A DNA stretch of 64,000 nucleotides from Streptomonospora nanhaiensis (GCF_026642255.1 NZ_CP113264.1:6510001-6574000), one strand, 5' to 3'; shown: positions 45,085 to 52,940, counted from the first letter of the stretch. Notes: generated by a model from the sequence alone, not told the origin. A program made the numbers and translations.

Positions 45085-45965
45085 CCGCTTACGTCTCCCG
45101 GCACGAGATGGACCACGGGATCGATGAGGAGGAGATTGCCTACCAGGTGAAGCGCCGGGCGAAGATGGTCCAGAAGACGGTCCGGAACGCCGCGAACATC
45201 GGACTGTGGCTGGGTCCCGTGCTCCAGACCGCGGAGGAATCCCTCCTGGTGGATCCTCCGGCCCGCGATCTGGAGACCTGGGAGGCCTGGACCGTCGCGA
45301 TGCAGTTCCACAACGCGGTCTTCGCCCTCTCCGAGGCCGAGAAGGGCAGCACGGTCGAATACCTGATCGACCAGCAGGTCCGCACCCTGGAGTCCCCGGG
45401 CCTGATCCACACCGCCAACGTCGGCACCTGGCAGACCGCGTTCTTCCTCGCGGTCACCTGCCGCGCCAACACCCACGCCGAAGCCCTGTGCCGCATCCCC
45501 ACCGAACGCCTGCGTCGAGCAGGAGAGGCCGGGGGCATCACCCACAACGAGTTCAGCTTCCACTGGACCGCCGCGCTACAGGCCTACGTCAACGGCACCG
45601 ACGACCTGGCGGCCGAACTCCGCCGGGCCATGGAACTCTCCGACCCACGCCGGGGCGCGTTCGGCGGCGAATACCTGGACCTGGTCACCTTCCCCCAGAT
45701 GGACGTCTTCCGCCTGCTGCTCATGGGAGACGCGGCGGCCTTCAACCAGGTACTCGCCGAGGCACTGGAATCCTTCAAGCGCTACCAGACACGCGAGGAC
45801 GCCCCCGCAGGCGTCCACGGCGTCGTCCCCCTGGGACTCCTTGCCATCGCCTGCCTGGCCCACGACAAGGCCCAGATCGATCCGGACTTCTCCCTCGACG
45901 TGGAATCGGAGTACCTGCCCGAACACATCGTGAAACGATCCTGGTACGGCGAGTTCCCCGTCTGA
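45081..45965 (+). CDS. Imm49-family immunity protein
   Basis: A 294-residue soluble, helical protein matching immunity protein 49. Its start VSRHEMDHGID, the middle ETWEAWTVAMQFHNAVFALS and GTWQTAFFLAVTCR, and the end LAIACLAHDKAQI then DYLPEHIV-like ESEYLPEHIVKRSWYGEFPV are characteristic. It overlaps the toxin stop by four bases, so it is made together with the toxin and should bind its nuclease tip. A second Imm49 lies at the right edge of the window with the same ending (WYGEFP). Confidence 0.88.
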   Translation: MTAYVSRHEMDHGIDEEEIAYQVKRRAKMVQKTVRNAANIGLWLGPVLQTAEESLLVDPPARDLETWEAWTVAMQFHNAVFALSEAEKGSTVEYLIDQQVRTLESPGLIHTANVGTWQTAFFLAVTCRANTHAEALCRIPTERLRRAGEAGGITHNEFSFHWTAALQAYVNGTDDLAAELRRAMELSDPRRGAFGGEYLDLVTFPQMDVFRLLLMGDAAAFNQVLAEALESFKRYQTREDAPAGVHGVVPLGLLAIACLAHDKAQIDPDFSLDVESEYLPEHIVKRSWYGEFPV

Positions 45966-45983
45966 CCCAGGAGGCCGTACGCG

Positions 45984-46481
45984 GTGGGCCACCTCGTCGA
46001 GCACACTCGGTCGAACAACGGCCGGAGGTGCCCGGACCAGGGGAGGACCGGTAACGAAGGGGCCGAGGAACACCTCGACCTCAACGACGACAACGACGCT
46101 TCCCCGGGCGCTCCCCAGAACCCCGAATTCCGTGCGGAGAATTCCGACGGGAACGGCGGGCACCTCATCGAAACGCAGTTCTTCGAAGCTGGCGAGCGCC
46201 TGAACCCGGCGCCCATGCTGGAGAACCCGAACCAGTCGAAATCGGCGACGGACACGCACAGGGACAACTACTACAAGCTTGAGGAGGAATGGGCTCGGCT
46301 GACCCAGAAAGACCCTGCCACCGGACTTCCTAAAGCACAGGTCAGCGCTAGGATCAGGGTGAGTACGCAGCCGACATGACAACTCCGAACAGGATTCGGA
46401 CAGACCACTCGATCAACGGGGTGCCACAGAAACCGGTCCGGATCTCCAATATCCCGGAAATGAACCGAGGAAAAGGAATCC
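45984..46481 (+). pseudogene. orphan toxin tip (DNA/RNA non-specific endonuclease type), frameshifted
   Basis: A displaced toxin C-terminus without its head. From a GTG at 45984 with an AGGAGG site, the frame reads GGHLIETQFFEAGERLNPAP, NQSKSATDTHRDNYYKLEEEW and then ends at 46379. The continuation lies in another frame: RVEYAAD, TDHSINGVPQKPVRISNIPE, reaching the YezG gene. A one-base loss near 46358-46363 joins the two. The joined order (GHLI, YxxLExEW, VxVxY, IxGVPQxP) fits the non-specific endonuclease tips of polymorphic toxins. The usual RGH-type entry is only partly kept (GNGGHL), so the fragment is probably inactive. Its immunity gene follows intact. Confidence 0.65.
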
Positions 46482-46931
46482 ATGGCCACGCAGGCACTCA
46501 CAACCGAAGAGCAGCAGGAGATCCTCCGCAGGATCGGAGGCATTCTTCTGGGCCTCGCCCCTGACGGCTGGACGGAGATCCGGTGCCACTACAGCGGGCT
46601 GGTCGGGATCTCCACGATTCACACGGAGGCCGCCGTCAGGGACGGCGCGATCCACAGGATCGACCCGCCCGACTCGGTGTGGGACGAGATGGACAGGCTC
46701 CGGCCCGGCATGTACAGCGAGGGCAAGGGGACCTGGTTCTCCGCGGTCTACACCATCGAGCGCCCGGCCCGTTTCCACGTCACCTATGACTACGACAACC
46801 CGCCGGAGTTCGACGTGCCGCCCTCCGACGGCTCGTTCGTGCTCGAACAGCGGCACTTCCCCAGGTCCGAGGAGAACATCCCCGAGTGGATGCGGGAGAG
46901 GATCCGCAGCGCCGGCGAGATGTCCGAGTAG
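46482..46931 (+). CDS. YezG-family immunity protein (DUF600)
   Basis: A 149-residue protein of the YezG/DUF600 antitoxin family. EQQEILRRIGGILLGLAPDGW is the family's first helix, and LRPGMYSEGKGTWFSAVYTIERPARF and YDYDNPPEF the core. Family members neutralise nuclease-type (YeeF-like LXG or NUC) toxins. ATG at 46482 with GAGGAAAAGG upstream. It directly follows the broken nuclease tip, its presumed target. A frameshifted relative is at 63149-63597. Confidence 0.85.
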   Translation: MATQALTTEEQQEILRRIGGILLGLAPDGWTEIRCHYSGLVGISTIHTEAAVRDGAIHRIDPPDSVWDEMDRLRPGMYSEGKGTWFSAVYTIERPARFHVTYDYDNPPEFDVPPSDGSFVLEQRHFPRSEENIPEWMRERIRSAGEMSE

Positions 46932-47148
46932 GCGGGTACGGGCGCCGTCCCGGAACCCCGCAACGGGGTCCGGGCCCGGGGCTCCGTGGACCGCACGGTT
47001 CCCGCCGCCCGGACGGCGGGTCGGCTGCCAGAACCCCTGTCCCACCGGAACTCCCGTGAACCGGACGGGAGAAGTACGGATCGTAACCGGCGAACAGGAA
47101 GCGTCGGCCCGCCCAGGGCCGCGTCCGCCGACACCAGGGAGTGACAGC

Positions 47149-47850
47149 ATGGCCGAGGTCCGGTTGGAGATGGGCGAGCACCCGCTGTCCCCGGAGACGC
47201 GCCGACGCTTCCCCTGGGCGCGGAGGCAGCCCCCGTACACCCGCGCCGAACTCAACCAGGTCGTGGCGGAGGCCGATGCCATGAAGCGGGAGTGGCTCTC
47301 CGCCCGCGCCGAGCTCAGCGGCCTGGTGCCGCGCCTGGAGGAGTCCGAGCGGGCCGCACGGGCGTCGGCCCCGGATTCCCGGGGGACGGCCGGGGAGGTC
47401 GCGGGCTTCCTCGCCCGGGGCAGGACGCTGCTCGCGGCGGGGGACGATCCCGAGCAGGTGGCCGGATACGCCGACGCGGGGAGGAGGTCCTTCGGCGAGC
47501 TGGTCCGCCTCCTGGCGCGCGGCGTCCGGCCCGCGGAGATGAGGGCGCTCAACGCCGTCGGCCGCATGCGTGCGGGCACCGAGACCCTGCGCACGTCGCT
47601 CACCCGCATGCGGGTCCTGTGCGACCGGGTCGAACAGGCCGGGGCCCGGTGGCCGGGAGGGGCGTCCGGGGGCGGGGCCTCGGTGTCGGCCACCCCGCCC
47701 GGCGCCGTGCGCGGAGTCCTCGCGGACCGGCCGGTCGCGCGCGCCGGTGGCGGACGCGGGGCCGGGGCCGCCGCTCCGGCGGCGCCCTCCCTCCGCGGGC
47801 GCGTCCCGTCGAACGGCTCCGGGGAGCACCGGGTCCCCCGGTCCCGCTGA
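47149..47850 (+). CDS. hypothetical helical protein
   Basis: A 233-residue soluble protein, ATG at 47149 with AGGGAGTG upstream. A helical N-terminal half includes YTRAELNQVVAEADAMKREWLSA, and coiled-coil-prone stretches include RAELSGLVPRLEESERAARA and RRSFGELVRLLARG. The C-terminal 70 residues are Gly/Ala/Pro/Arg-rich and probably disordered. No family recognised. It lies behind the YezG immunity gene on the same strand but has normal host codon use, so it is not clearly part of the toxin cassette. Confidence 0.6.
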   Translation: MAEVRLEMGEHPLSPETRRRFPWARRQPPYTRAELNQVVAEADAMKREWLSARAELSGLVPRLEESERAARASAPDSRGTAGEVAGFLARGRTLLAAGDDPEQVAGYADAGRRSFGELVRLLARGVRPAEMRALNAVGRMRAGTETLRTSLTRMRVLCDRVEQAGARWPGGASGGGASVSATPPGAVRGVLADRPVARAGGGRGAGAAAPAAPSLRGRVPSNGSGEHRVPRSR

Positions 47851-48063
47851 CCGCCCCGCCTCCTCCGACGCGGGTCCGCCCCGGCTGATCCGACGCCTCG
47901 GCGCGTCGGTGCGGAGCGACCTCCCCGGGTGCGCGCGAGCCCCGTGACGGGACCGTGCACGGGTCGGCGGGGCGGACAGGAGGCGTTCCCGGGGCGCGAC
48001 CGTCCCATCACGACTACTCTTGGTCGTTCAACGAATCCTCCGAGTGATCGACCGTGGAGAGAC

Positions 48064-48258
48064 ATGCGCCTGCGAACCCTTCTGGCCGCCACCGCCCTCA
48101 CCGCCGCCGCACTGGCGGTCGGCGCCGGCACGGCCGTCGCCGACGAGACCCTCGACCAGGCCTGTGCGGCCGTGGGCGGGGTGCTCGACCACCCCCTCTC
48201 CCCCGTCTCGCTCAACACCACCACGAGCCTCCCCGTGGACTGCCTCGTGGCGCCGTAG
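48064..48258 (+). CDS. small secreted protein with two cysteines
   Basis: A 64-residue exported peptide with a GGAGAG site. The signal peptide (residues 1-26) ends AVADE. The mature part of about 38 residues has exactly two cysteines (in DQACAAVGG and PVDCLVAP), probably one disulfide. Too small for the usual families; size and layout recall chaplin-like or other small exported peptides of actinomycetes, but the chaplin hydrophobic repeats are not present. Confidence 0.6.
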   Translation: MRLRTLLAATALTAAALAVGAGTAVADETLDQACAAVGGVLDHPLSPVSLNTTTSLPVDCLVAP

Positions 48259-48330
48259 CCGGACCCGCCCGCGCACCGCGACCGATCGACCTTCCCCGCC
48301 GGCCCCGCCCCCGCGGGGGTCGGCGGGCGT

Positions 48331-48666
48331 TCACCCCTCGGCGTCCAGTACCGCCATGAGCCGGGCGATCGTGGCCGCCTCCTCCCGCGCCCCGATCTCC
48401 AGGGCCCGGTCGTGGACCTGCCGCAGGGTGGAGACGACCTCCTCCAGCGGCGGCACCGGGACGGCCAGCTGCTCGACCAGGGTCCTCGGGTAGCGCCGGT
48501 GCCCCCCGAGTGTGCGGAGCGACATGAGCCGCCCCTCCCCCTCCCACCGGATGAGGGTCTTGGGGTCCACGCCGAGGACGCGCGAGGCCTCACGCGGGGT
48601 CAGCAACCTCTCCACCGGTCGTACGGAAACGTCTGGGGCGGGGTTCTCCGGGGCTCGCTCCGCCAC
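48331..48666 (-). CDS. BldC-like MerR-type helix-turn-helix protein
   Basis: A 111-residue DNA-binding protein. LLTPREASRVLGVDPKTLIRWE followed by LRTLGGHRRYPRTLVEQL is nearly the BldC pattern of a winged MerR-like domain with no effector domain. BldC itself is about 68 residues; here a C-terminal helix of about 45 residues (EVVSTLRQVHDRALEIGAREEAATIARLM) is added, which may allow dimerisation. BldC represses or activates developmental genes in Streptomyces. GTG at 48666 with GGGGGAGA upstream; a start at 48705 is possible. It lies 41 bases downstream of an RsbW-like ATPase on the same strand. Confidence 0.75.
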   Translation of the reverse strand: MAERAPENPAPDVSVRPVERLLTPREASRVLGVDPKTLIRWEGEGRLMSLRTLGGHRRYPRTLVEQLAVPVPPLEEVVSTLRQVHDRALEIGAREEAATIARLMAVLDAEG

Positions 48667-48706
48667 CGGTCTCCCCCTTTCTTGTCGCGTCGTCACGGGC
48701 GGCACC

Positions 48707-49234
48707 TCAGATCCGGGCCTGCGGCCGGTCCAGCTCGAACCACACGGTGGTGCGGTTCCGGTCGTGGAAGGTCCCCCACCTGGCCGCCTGGACGTGCACG
48801 AGGCGGAGCCCCAGGCCGCCCTCCCTCTCCAGGTCGAGGGGGCGCATGTGCGGGGTGGAGCCGGCCTCGCCGCGCGGCCCCTGGTCGATGACCTTCAGCT
48901 GGACGCGGTCGGGGAACCAGTGGACGGTCACGGTCACGTGCCCTCCCTCGTCCCCGCTGCGCGAGTGGGTGATGGCGTTGTTGAAGAGTTCGCTGACCAG
49001 GTACTGGGCGGTGTCGGCGGTCGCGGGCGGCAGGACCGTGGCGATGCGCCTGCGCAGGACGGCGGCCTGTTCGGGGCGTCCGGCGACGGCCAGGGCGTGG
49101 CAGTCGGGGACCCCGCAAGTGCGGTCGAGCACCATCGGCGCGCGGTCGTCGGGGTCCGTGACCCGGCGGGGCAGGGGCTCGGAGCCGCCGGTGTCGGGCT
49201 CGCGGTTCGGCACAATGCGGATGGCTGGTCGCAC
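48707..49234 (-). CDS. RsbW-like ATP-binding protein (anti-sigma-factor kinase fold)
   Basis: A 175-residue GHKL ATPase of the HATPase_c_2 type. N-box LVSELFNNAITHSRSG, D-box VIDQGPRGE and G-box GGLGLRLVHVQAARW are present. Actinomycetes have many such single-domain proteins acting as anti-sigma factors or switch kinases; the partner is unknown. The GTG at 49234 has AGGGAGGG upstream; the longer in-frame extension is low-complexity. The N-terminal 45 residues carry two Cys (DRTCGVPDC), perhaps metal-linked. It diverges from the XRE regulator. Confidence 0.78.
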   Translation of the reverse strand: MRPAIRIVPNREPDTGGSEPLPRRVTDPDDRAPMVLDRTCGVPDCHALAVAGRPEQAAVLRRRIATVLPPATADTAQYLVSELFNNAITHSRSGDEGGHVTVTVHWFPDRVQLKVIDQGPRGEAGSTPHMRPLDLEREGGLGLRLVHVQAARWGTFHDRNRTTVWFELDRPQARI

Positions 49235-49414
49235 CTGTATTCCCTCCCTGGGTCGGCCACTACGCGCGTGGCCCGTGGCACCACCCTGGGGCCGCCCGTG
49301 GGCGGGTTCCAGCGAAATCACCGAACGGTCACACTTAGTCGTTACAGGCTCTATCGGGTCGTGTCCTGGTCTTGCATGGGTCGTAGTGGCGATAACCCGG
49401 AAATGGGAGTCGTA

Positions 49415-50242
49415 GTGAGCCTCAAGGCCAACCCCAGGCGCAAGACCCTGGGCAGGAAGATCGCGGCGGCACGGAGCCAGGCCGGAATGACGCAGGGACA
49501 GGTGGCCAAGGCGCTGAAGGTCGTCCAGTCCACGGTGTCCGCGTGGGAGAAGGGCAGGCGGAGGCTGCCTTCGGACCGGGCGGAAGAACTCGATGCGCTC
49601 TTCGATTGCGGCGGTGCGATAAATCGGGCCTGGAACGCGGCGAACGAGCCCGACGCACTACCGCCCTGGTACACGGAGGTCGGACAGCTGGAGCGGGAGG
49701 CGACCGAACTCCGGGAGTACCAACCGGTGATCTTCCCTGGACTGATCCAGTGCGAGAACTATGCGAGGGGACTGCTCTATGACAGCGGTCCTTGGTTCTC
49801 GGCAAAAGAGGTGGACCAGATGGTCACCCTGAGGATGGCTCGTCAGGAAGTCTTGGTGAAGCCTGAAAGCCCTCCGCTGGTGTCGATCGTGGTGGAGGAG
49901 CCGGTACTTCGTCGAACTGTTCAAGGTGGCAAGGGCGTGCTCCTGGAACAGCTGAGCCGCGTCGTTGGGTTAATCGAGAGGGGCGAAATCCGCTTCCAGG
50001 TCATCCCGAGCGACGCGGAGTGCCATCCGGGCGGTTCGGGGCCCTTTCGTCTCTACACGTTCCCCGACAAACCCGTGGTGGCCTCAGCCGAACACATGGA
50101 AGGTGAGCAGCTCATGGATGGCATGATGCAGGTGCAACACTGCGCGACGCTCTTCGGCGTTCTCCAGGCCGAAGCGCTGTCGCCCCGTGCGAGCCGGGAA
50201 CTCATCAGGAAGGTCAGGGAAGAACTCGATGACGAAGCGTGA
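49415..50242 (+). CDS. XRE-family regulator with DUF5753 domain
   Basis: A 275-residue regulator. The N-terminal helix-turn-helix (residues about 10-65) reads LGRKIAAARSQAGMTQGQVAKAL then STVSAWEKGRRRLP. The DUF5753 ligand-like domain follows (EYQPVIFPGLIQCENYARGLL, VVEEPVLRRTVQGGKGVLLEQL, IRFQVIPSDAECHPG). GTG at 49415 has GGGAG six bases upstream; ATGs at 49403 and 49376 are alternatives. Such proteins are paired with DUF397 proteins, as here, and control morphology, antibiotic or stress genes. Confidence 0.85.
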   Translation: MSLKANPRRKTLGRKIAAARSQAGMTQGQVAKALKVVQSTVSAWEKGRRRLPSDRAEELDALFDCGGAINRAWNAANEPDALPPWYTEVGQLEREATELREYQPVIFPGLIQCENYARGLLYDSGPWFSAKEVDQMVTLRMARQEVLVKPESPPLVSIVVEEPVLRRTVQGGKGVLLEQLSRVVGLIERGEIRFQVIPSDAECHPGGSGPFRLYTFPDKPVVASAEHMEGEQLMDGMMQVQHCATLFGVLQAEALSPRASRELIRKVREELDDEA

Positions 50243-50414
50243 GCCCCACTGGCACAAGAGCAGCTACAGCGGTGCCTCGGGGAGTTGCGTCGAGGTCGCG
50301 GAGGGGAAGGCTGTTCTGGTGCGCGACACCCAGAACCGACCCCTCGGCCACATCGACTACACCGCCGAAGCGTGGGCATCATTCCTGCGCGGGGTGACCA
50401 CCCACCGCGCCTGA
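50229..50414 (+). CDS. DUF397 protein, first copy
   Basis: A 61-residue DUF397 protein: WHKSSYSGASGSCVEVAE, VLVRDTQNRPLGHIDYTAEAW. DUF397 proteins are small partners of XRE/DUF5753 regulators, possibly antagonists. It overlaps the regulator by 14 bases, so the two are coupled. Confidence 0.9.
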   Translation: MTKREPHWHKSSYSGASGSCVEVAEGKAVLVRDTQNRPLGHIDYTAEAWASFLRGVTTHRA

Positions 50415-50437
50415 GCCGACGAGGCAGAGGAGCCACC

Positions 50438-50608
50438 GTGAACGCCTGGCACAAGAGCACCCACAGCGGCGAAGCGGGCAGATGCGTCGAGGTCGCCGAA
50501 GGAGAGTCGGTCCTGGTGCGCGACACCGAGAACCGACCCCTCGACCACATCGACTACACCCCCGAGGCCTGGGCGGCGTTCCTCGGCTCCACCACCCTTC
50601 TCCCCTGA
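50438..50608 (+). CDS. DUF397 protein, second copy
   Basis: A 56-residue paralogue of the preceding protein (WHKSTHSGEAGRCVEVAEGE, VLVRDTENRPLDHIDYTPEAW), about 70 percent identical by eye over the core. GTG start with GAGGAG upstream, 23 bases behind the first copy. A tandem duplication; the two could serve different regulators. A hairpin terminator follows at 50623-50650. Confidence 0.88.
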   Translation: MNAWHKSTHSGEAGRCVEVAEGESVLVRDTENRPLDHIDYTPEAWAAFLGSTTLLP

Positions 50609-50622
50609 TCCCGGACACGACG

Positions 50623-50650
50623 ACGGCCGACCAGCCCTCTGGTCGGCCGT
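50623..50650. terminator. bidirectional hairpin terminator
   Basis: ACGGCCGACCAG, a four-base loop and its exact complement. It lies between convergent ends: the second DUF397 gene (+) and the YwqG-family gene (-). TTCTCCC follows on the plus strand. Confidence 0.75.
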
Positions 50651-50740
50651 TCTCCCGTTCCCGCCCCATGACGGGGTGCCTCCGCCGACGCACGCCGTCC
50701 GGCTGACGGGCCGACGCCCTCGCCCTCTGGGTTCACCCGG

Positions 50741-51559
50741 TCAGTGGTACTCCCACATGACCACTCCCGCGCCCGCAAAGTCCCTCTTCTCCAGGTCGCT
50801 GCGCCGGATGATCCAGAACGGGCAGCCTGTGCAGTCGGGGTCCGCCTGCATGGGGTACTGCGCCTGGGCCAGCAGGACCCACTCCTCCTTCGCCCTCTCC
50901 TCCGGTGACTGCATGACGGGCGGGTCCTGCGGGGAGTAGGCGTAGCCGCCCAGGAGCAGATCGACCGCCCACACCTGCTTCCGCTTGTCGTGGTGTTCCA
51001 GGCCGTACTGCCGGTAGACCCGTCGGAGCTCCGGGTCCTGGAGGGCGTCGTCGCCGTCCGTCGGCAGACTCAGGACGGTCCGGGCGTAGAGCGGGCGCGG
51101 GTCCGTCTGGGGGGTGGCCCAGTACGCGGCCCCCTCCTCGTCCTCGATCTCCCCGAGGTCCTCGCGCAGGGGCTGGGGAGACCGTTCCTCCGTGACCGTC
51201 CCGACCGGGACGTACACCACGTAGTCGCCGTCGGCGGGCTCGTCGTCGTCGAGCGGGTCGTGCTTGTTGGCGAAGAACAGCAGGTGGCCGTCCTCCGGCA
51301 GCGGGATGTCGAGGGCGTCCCGTGGAAGGGCCGCGCAGTCGACCGACGCGACCAAGTGCGGGTAGGAGCCCCATGCGGCGTCCGGGGGAAGGGAGGGGAG
51401 ACCGCCGTACCGCCCGGCCAGGACCCCGCCGTCCTCCGCCGAGGACGTCAGCTCGATCTGGGGGCGGGCGAGGCCGAGGGCCAGGTCGATGGCGTGTTCG
51501 GGCACACCGGCCTCGCGGGCCGCCTGGCGATACTGCTCAGGACTGTCCATGCCGGACAT
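50741..51559 (-). CDS. YwqG-family protein (DUF1963), copy 1
   Basis: A 272-residue soluble protein of the DUF1963/YwqG family. Hallmarks are AGRYGGLPSLPPDAAW, HLVASVDCAALP, DGHLLFFANK and LLGGYAYSPQDPPVM, ending WVLLAQAQYPM and CPFWIIRRSDLEKRDF. Biochemical role unknown; YwqG-type genes are often near polymorphic-toxin genes and may act in protection. ATG at 51559. A paralogue lies at 59267-60046 with about 55 percent identity by eye. Upstream of it stands a perfect hairpin at 51674-51708. Confidence 0.85.
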   Translation of the reverse strand: MSGMDSPEQYRQAAREAGVPEHAIDLALGLARPQIELTSSAEDGGVLAGRYGGLPSLPPDAAWGSYPHLVASVDCAALPRDALDIPLPEDGHLLFFANKHDPLDDDEPADGDYVVYVPVGTVTEERSPQPLREDLGEIEDEEGAAYWATPQTDPRPLYARTVLSLPTDGDDALQDPELRRVYRQYGLEHHDKRKQVWAVDLLLGGYAYSPQDPPVMQSPEERAKEEWVLLAQAQYPMQADPDCTGCPFWIIRRSDLEKRDFAGAGVVMWEYH

Positions 51560-51673
51560 GCTGCCCCATTCGGCGGACACTCCGCCGCGCTCCGCACACG
51601 CCCCGGAACCAGGCCCCCGGGTCCCGGGCGGCGGCCCTCGACCCAGAAGCCCATATCCCCTGATCACGGACAT

Positions 51674-51708
51674 AAAAACGGCCCACCGGCGAACCGGTGG
51701 GCCGTTTT
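51674..51708. terminator. perfect 15-bp hairpin with A/T flanks
   Basis: AAAACGGCCCACCGG, loop CGAA, and the exact complement ending in TTTT. It would act as an intrinsic terminator in either direction. Yet it lies 115 bases upstream of the YwqG gene start and 166 bases before the start of the next plus-strand gene, so it seems to shield the two from read-through, or to be an attenuator. Confidence 0.8.
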
Positions 51709-51873
51709 CTCAACTTTCCCCGCCTTACTTTCCGATACCTCCCCCGCCCCACCCCCCGACCCCCTAATCTCTGTCTCGACAAGCCACCTGCACCAAATGA
51801 CCCCGCAACGGCTGAACACCGTTCGGGGTCGTGGCCAGCAAGTCACACCTCTTTAACCACAAGGAATGCCAGC

Positions 51874-52416
51874 ATGCGCCAGTTTAGCGCTGCGGCCCTG
51901 ACCCCTGCCTTTCGGCTGGTCACGGCCCTGTTCATCGCCCCTCGCGGACGCCACGCCTCCCCCGGGCTGTTGCGCCGCCGCCGGTCCACCCGGGTCCGCC
52001 GCTACGCGCCCGTTCCCGTTCCGGCCCCGGTGGCCGCGCCCGACACCGCCACGGCCGCCGCTCCGACCCCGGGGACCCCTCCCCGCCCGGTGCGGGACCT
52101 GGCTCCCCCGCGCCACACCTGCGAGGCCGGGGACGTCGCCCTCGTCCGGCCCTACTACGAGGCCCATGAGCGGGAGAGCGAGCGCGAACGGGCGCTGCTC
52201 CGCGTCCAGGCCGAGGCCAGCGCCCGCCTCCACGGCTGGGTCCCCCGGCCCCGCACCTCCGGCGACCTCCTCGCCGCCCCGTCCCCGCTGCCCCTCGCTG
52301 CGTACGGGCCGCCGGTTCCGCTCGCCGGGACCGCGACCCCGGAGACCTGGGACGACCTGGCCGCCGCCACCCACGGGTGGGGCGGTCGGCGGGCCCGTCA
52401 GGGGGTCCCGGCATGA
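51874..52416 (+). CDS. hypothetical protein coupled to RsbW-like ATPase
   Basis: A 180-residue protein with AAGGAA site before ATG 51874. N-terminal 30 residues are weakly hydrophobic (LTPAFRLVTALFIAPRG) then very basic (RRRRSTRVRRY) and Pro/Ala-rich. The C-terminal half holds a helix with DVALVRPYYEAHERESERERALLRVQAEA. No family recognised. The stop overlaps the next gene (ATGA). Small variable proteins ahead of RsbW-like ATPases are common in actinomycetes; a regulatory partnership is inferred. Confidence 0.6.
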   Translation: MRQFSAAALTPAFRLVTALFIAPRGRHASPGLLRRRRSTRVRRYAPVPVPAPVAAPDTATAAAPTPGTPPRPVRDLAPPRHTCEAGDVALVRPYYEAHERESERERALLRVQAEASARLHGWVPRPRTSGDLLAAPSPLPLAAYGPPVPLAGTATPETWDDLAAATHGWGGRRARQGVPA

Positions 52417-52889
52417 GGCCCCGCGTCTTCTGGGAGCACCGCGTCTACCCCGGGCACCTGTCCGGGCTGGGCGGGGTCCGCGCGGACCTCGCCGCCGACC
52501 TGGCCGGGTTCGATCCGGACACGGTAGACACGCTCACCCTCGTCACCAGCGAACTCTTCGCCAACTGCTGCAAGTACACCGACTCCGGCCACGAGGGCGG
52601 CGAGGTCCTGCGCGCGCTGTCCATGCCCGACCCGGGCACCCTGCGCGTGGGCCTGTCCGACTTCGGCGGGGGCGGCGGCGTCCCCGCCGTCCCCCGCGAG
52701 CGGACCGCCGACGAGTGGGACCGGGCGGAGGGGCAGCGCGGCCTGCTCATGGTCGAGAACCTGGCCTCCGCGTGGGGCCACCACCGGCTCGCGCCCTGGG
52801 CCGACCTGGGCACCCACGTGTGGGCGTCCCTGACCTTCGACCCGGCCGGGGTCCCGCCGGGCCTGCGCCCCTACGTGTTCACCCGCTGA
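52413..52889 (+). CDS. RsbW-like ATP-binding protein
   Basis: A 158-residue HATPase_c_2 protein: N-box LVTSELFANCCKYTDSGHEG, D-box VGLSDFGGGGG and G-box QRGLLMVENLASAWG. Same class as 48707-49234 but clearly diverged. It overlaps the preceding gene by four bases. Probable anti-sigma or signalling kinase; no sigma factor or antagonist is in the window. Confidence 0.8.
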   Translation: MRPRVFWEHRVYPGHLSGLGGVRADLAADLAGFDPDTVDTLTLVTSELFANCCKYTDSGHEGGEVLRALSMPDPGTLRVGLSDFGGGGGVPAVPRERTADEWDRAEGQRGLLMVENLASAWGHHRLAPWADLGTHVWASLTFDPAGVPPGLRPYVFTR

Positions 52890-52893
52890 ACCG

Positions 52894-52939
52894 CCCCGGG
52901 GGGTCCCCGTCCCGTCCGCCGCGACGGGGACCCCCGGGG
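52894..52939. terminator. bidirectional hairpin between convergent genes
   Basis: GGGGGTCCCCGTC and its exact complement enclose an 11-base loop, between the RsbW-like gene (+) and the hydrolase gene (-), whose stop it abuts. Strong GC stem, no T-run. Confidence 0.75.
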
Positions 52940-52940
52940 C

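Noticed and set aside
46376..46564. Separate small gene of 62 codons
   Set aside because: Its first part (SINGVPQKPVRI) continues the broken endonuclease tip in another frame, and the rest is an out-of-frame reading of the YezG gene.
46951..46973. Terminator behind the YezG gene at 46931
   Set aside because: A GACCCCG-type short stem is present but only about eight pairs long in a GC-rich background; not strong enough to list.
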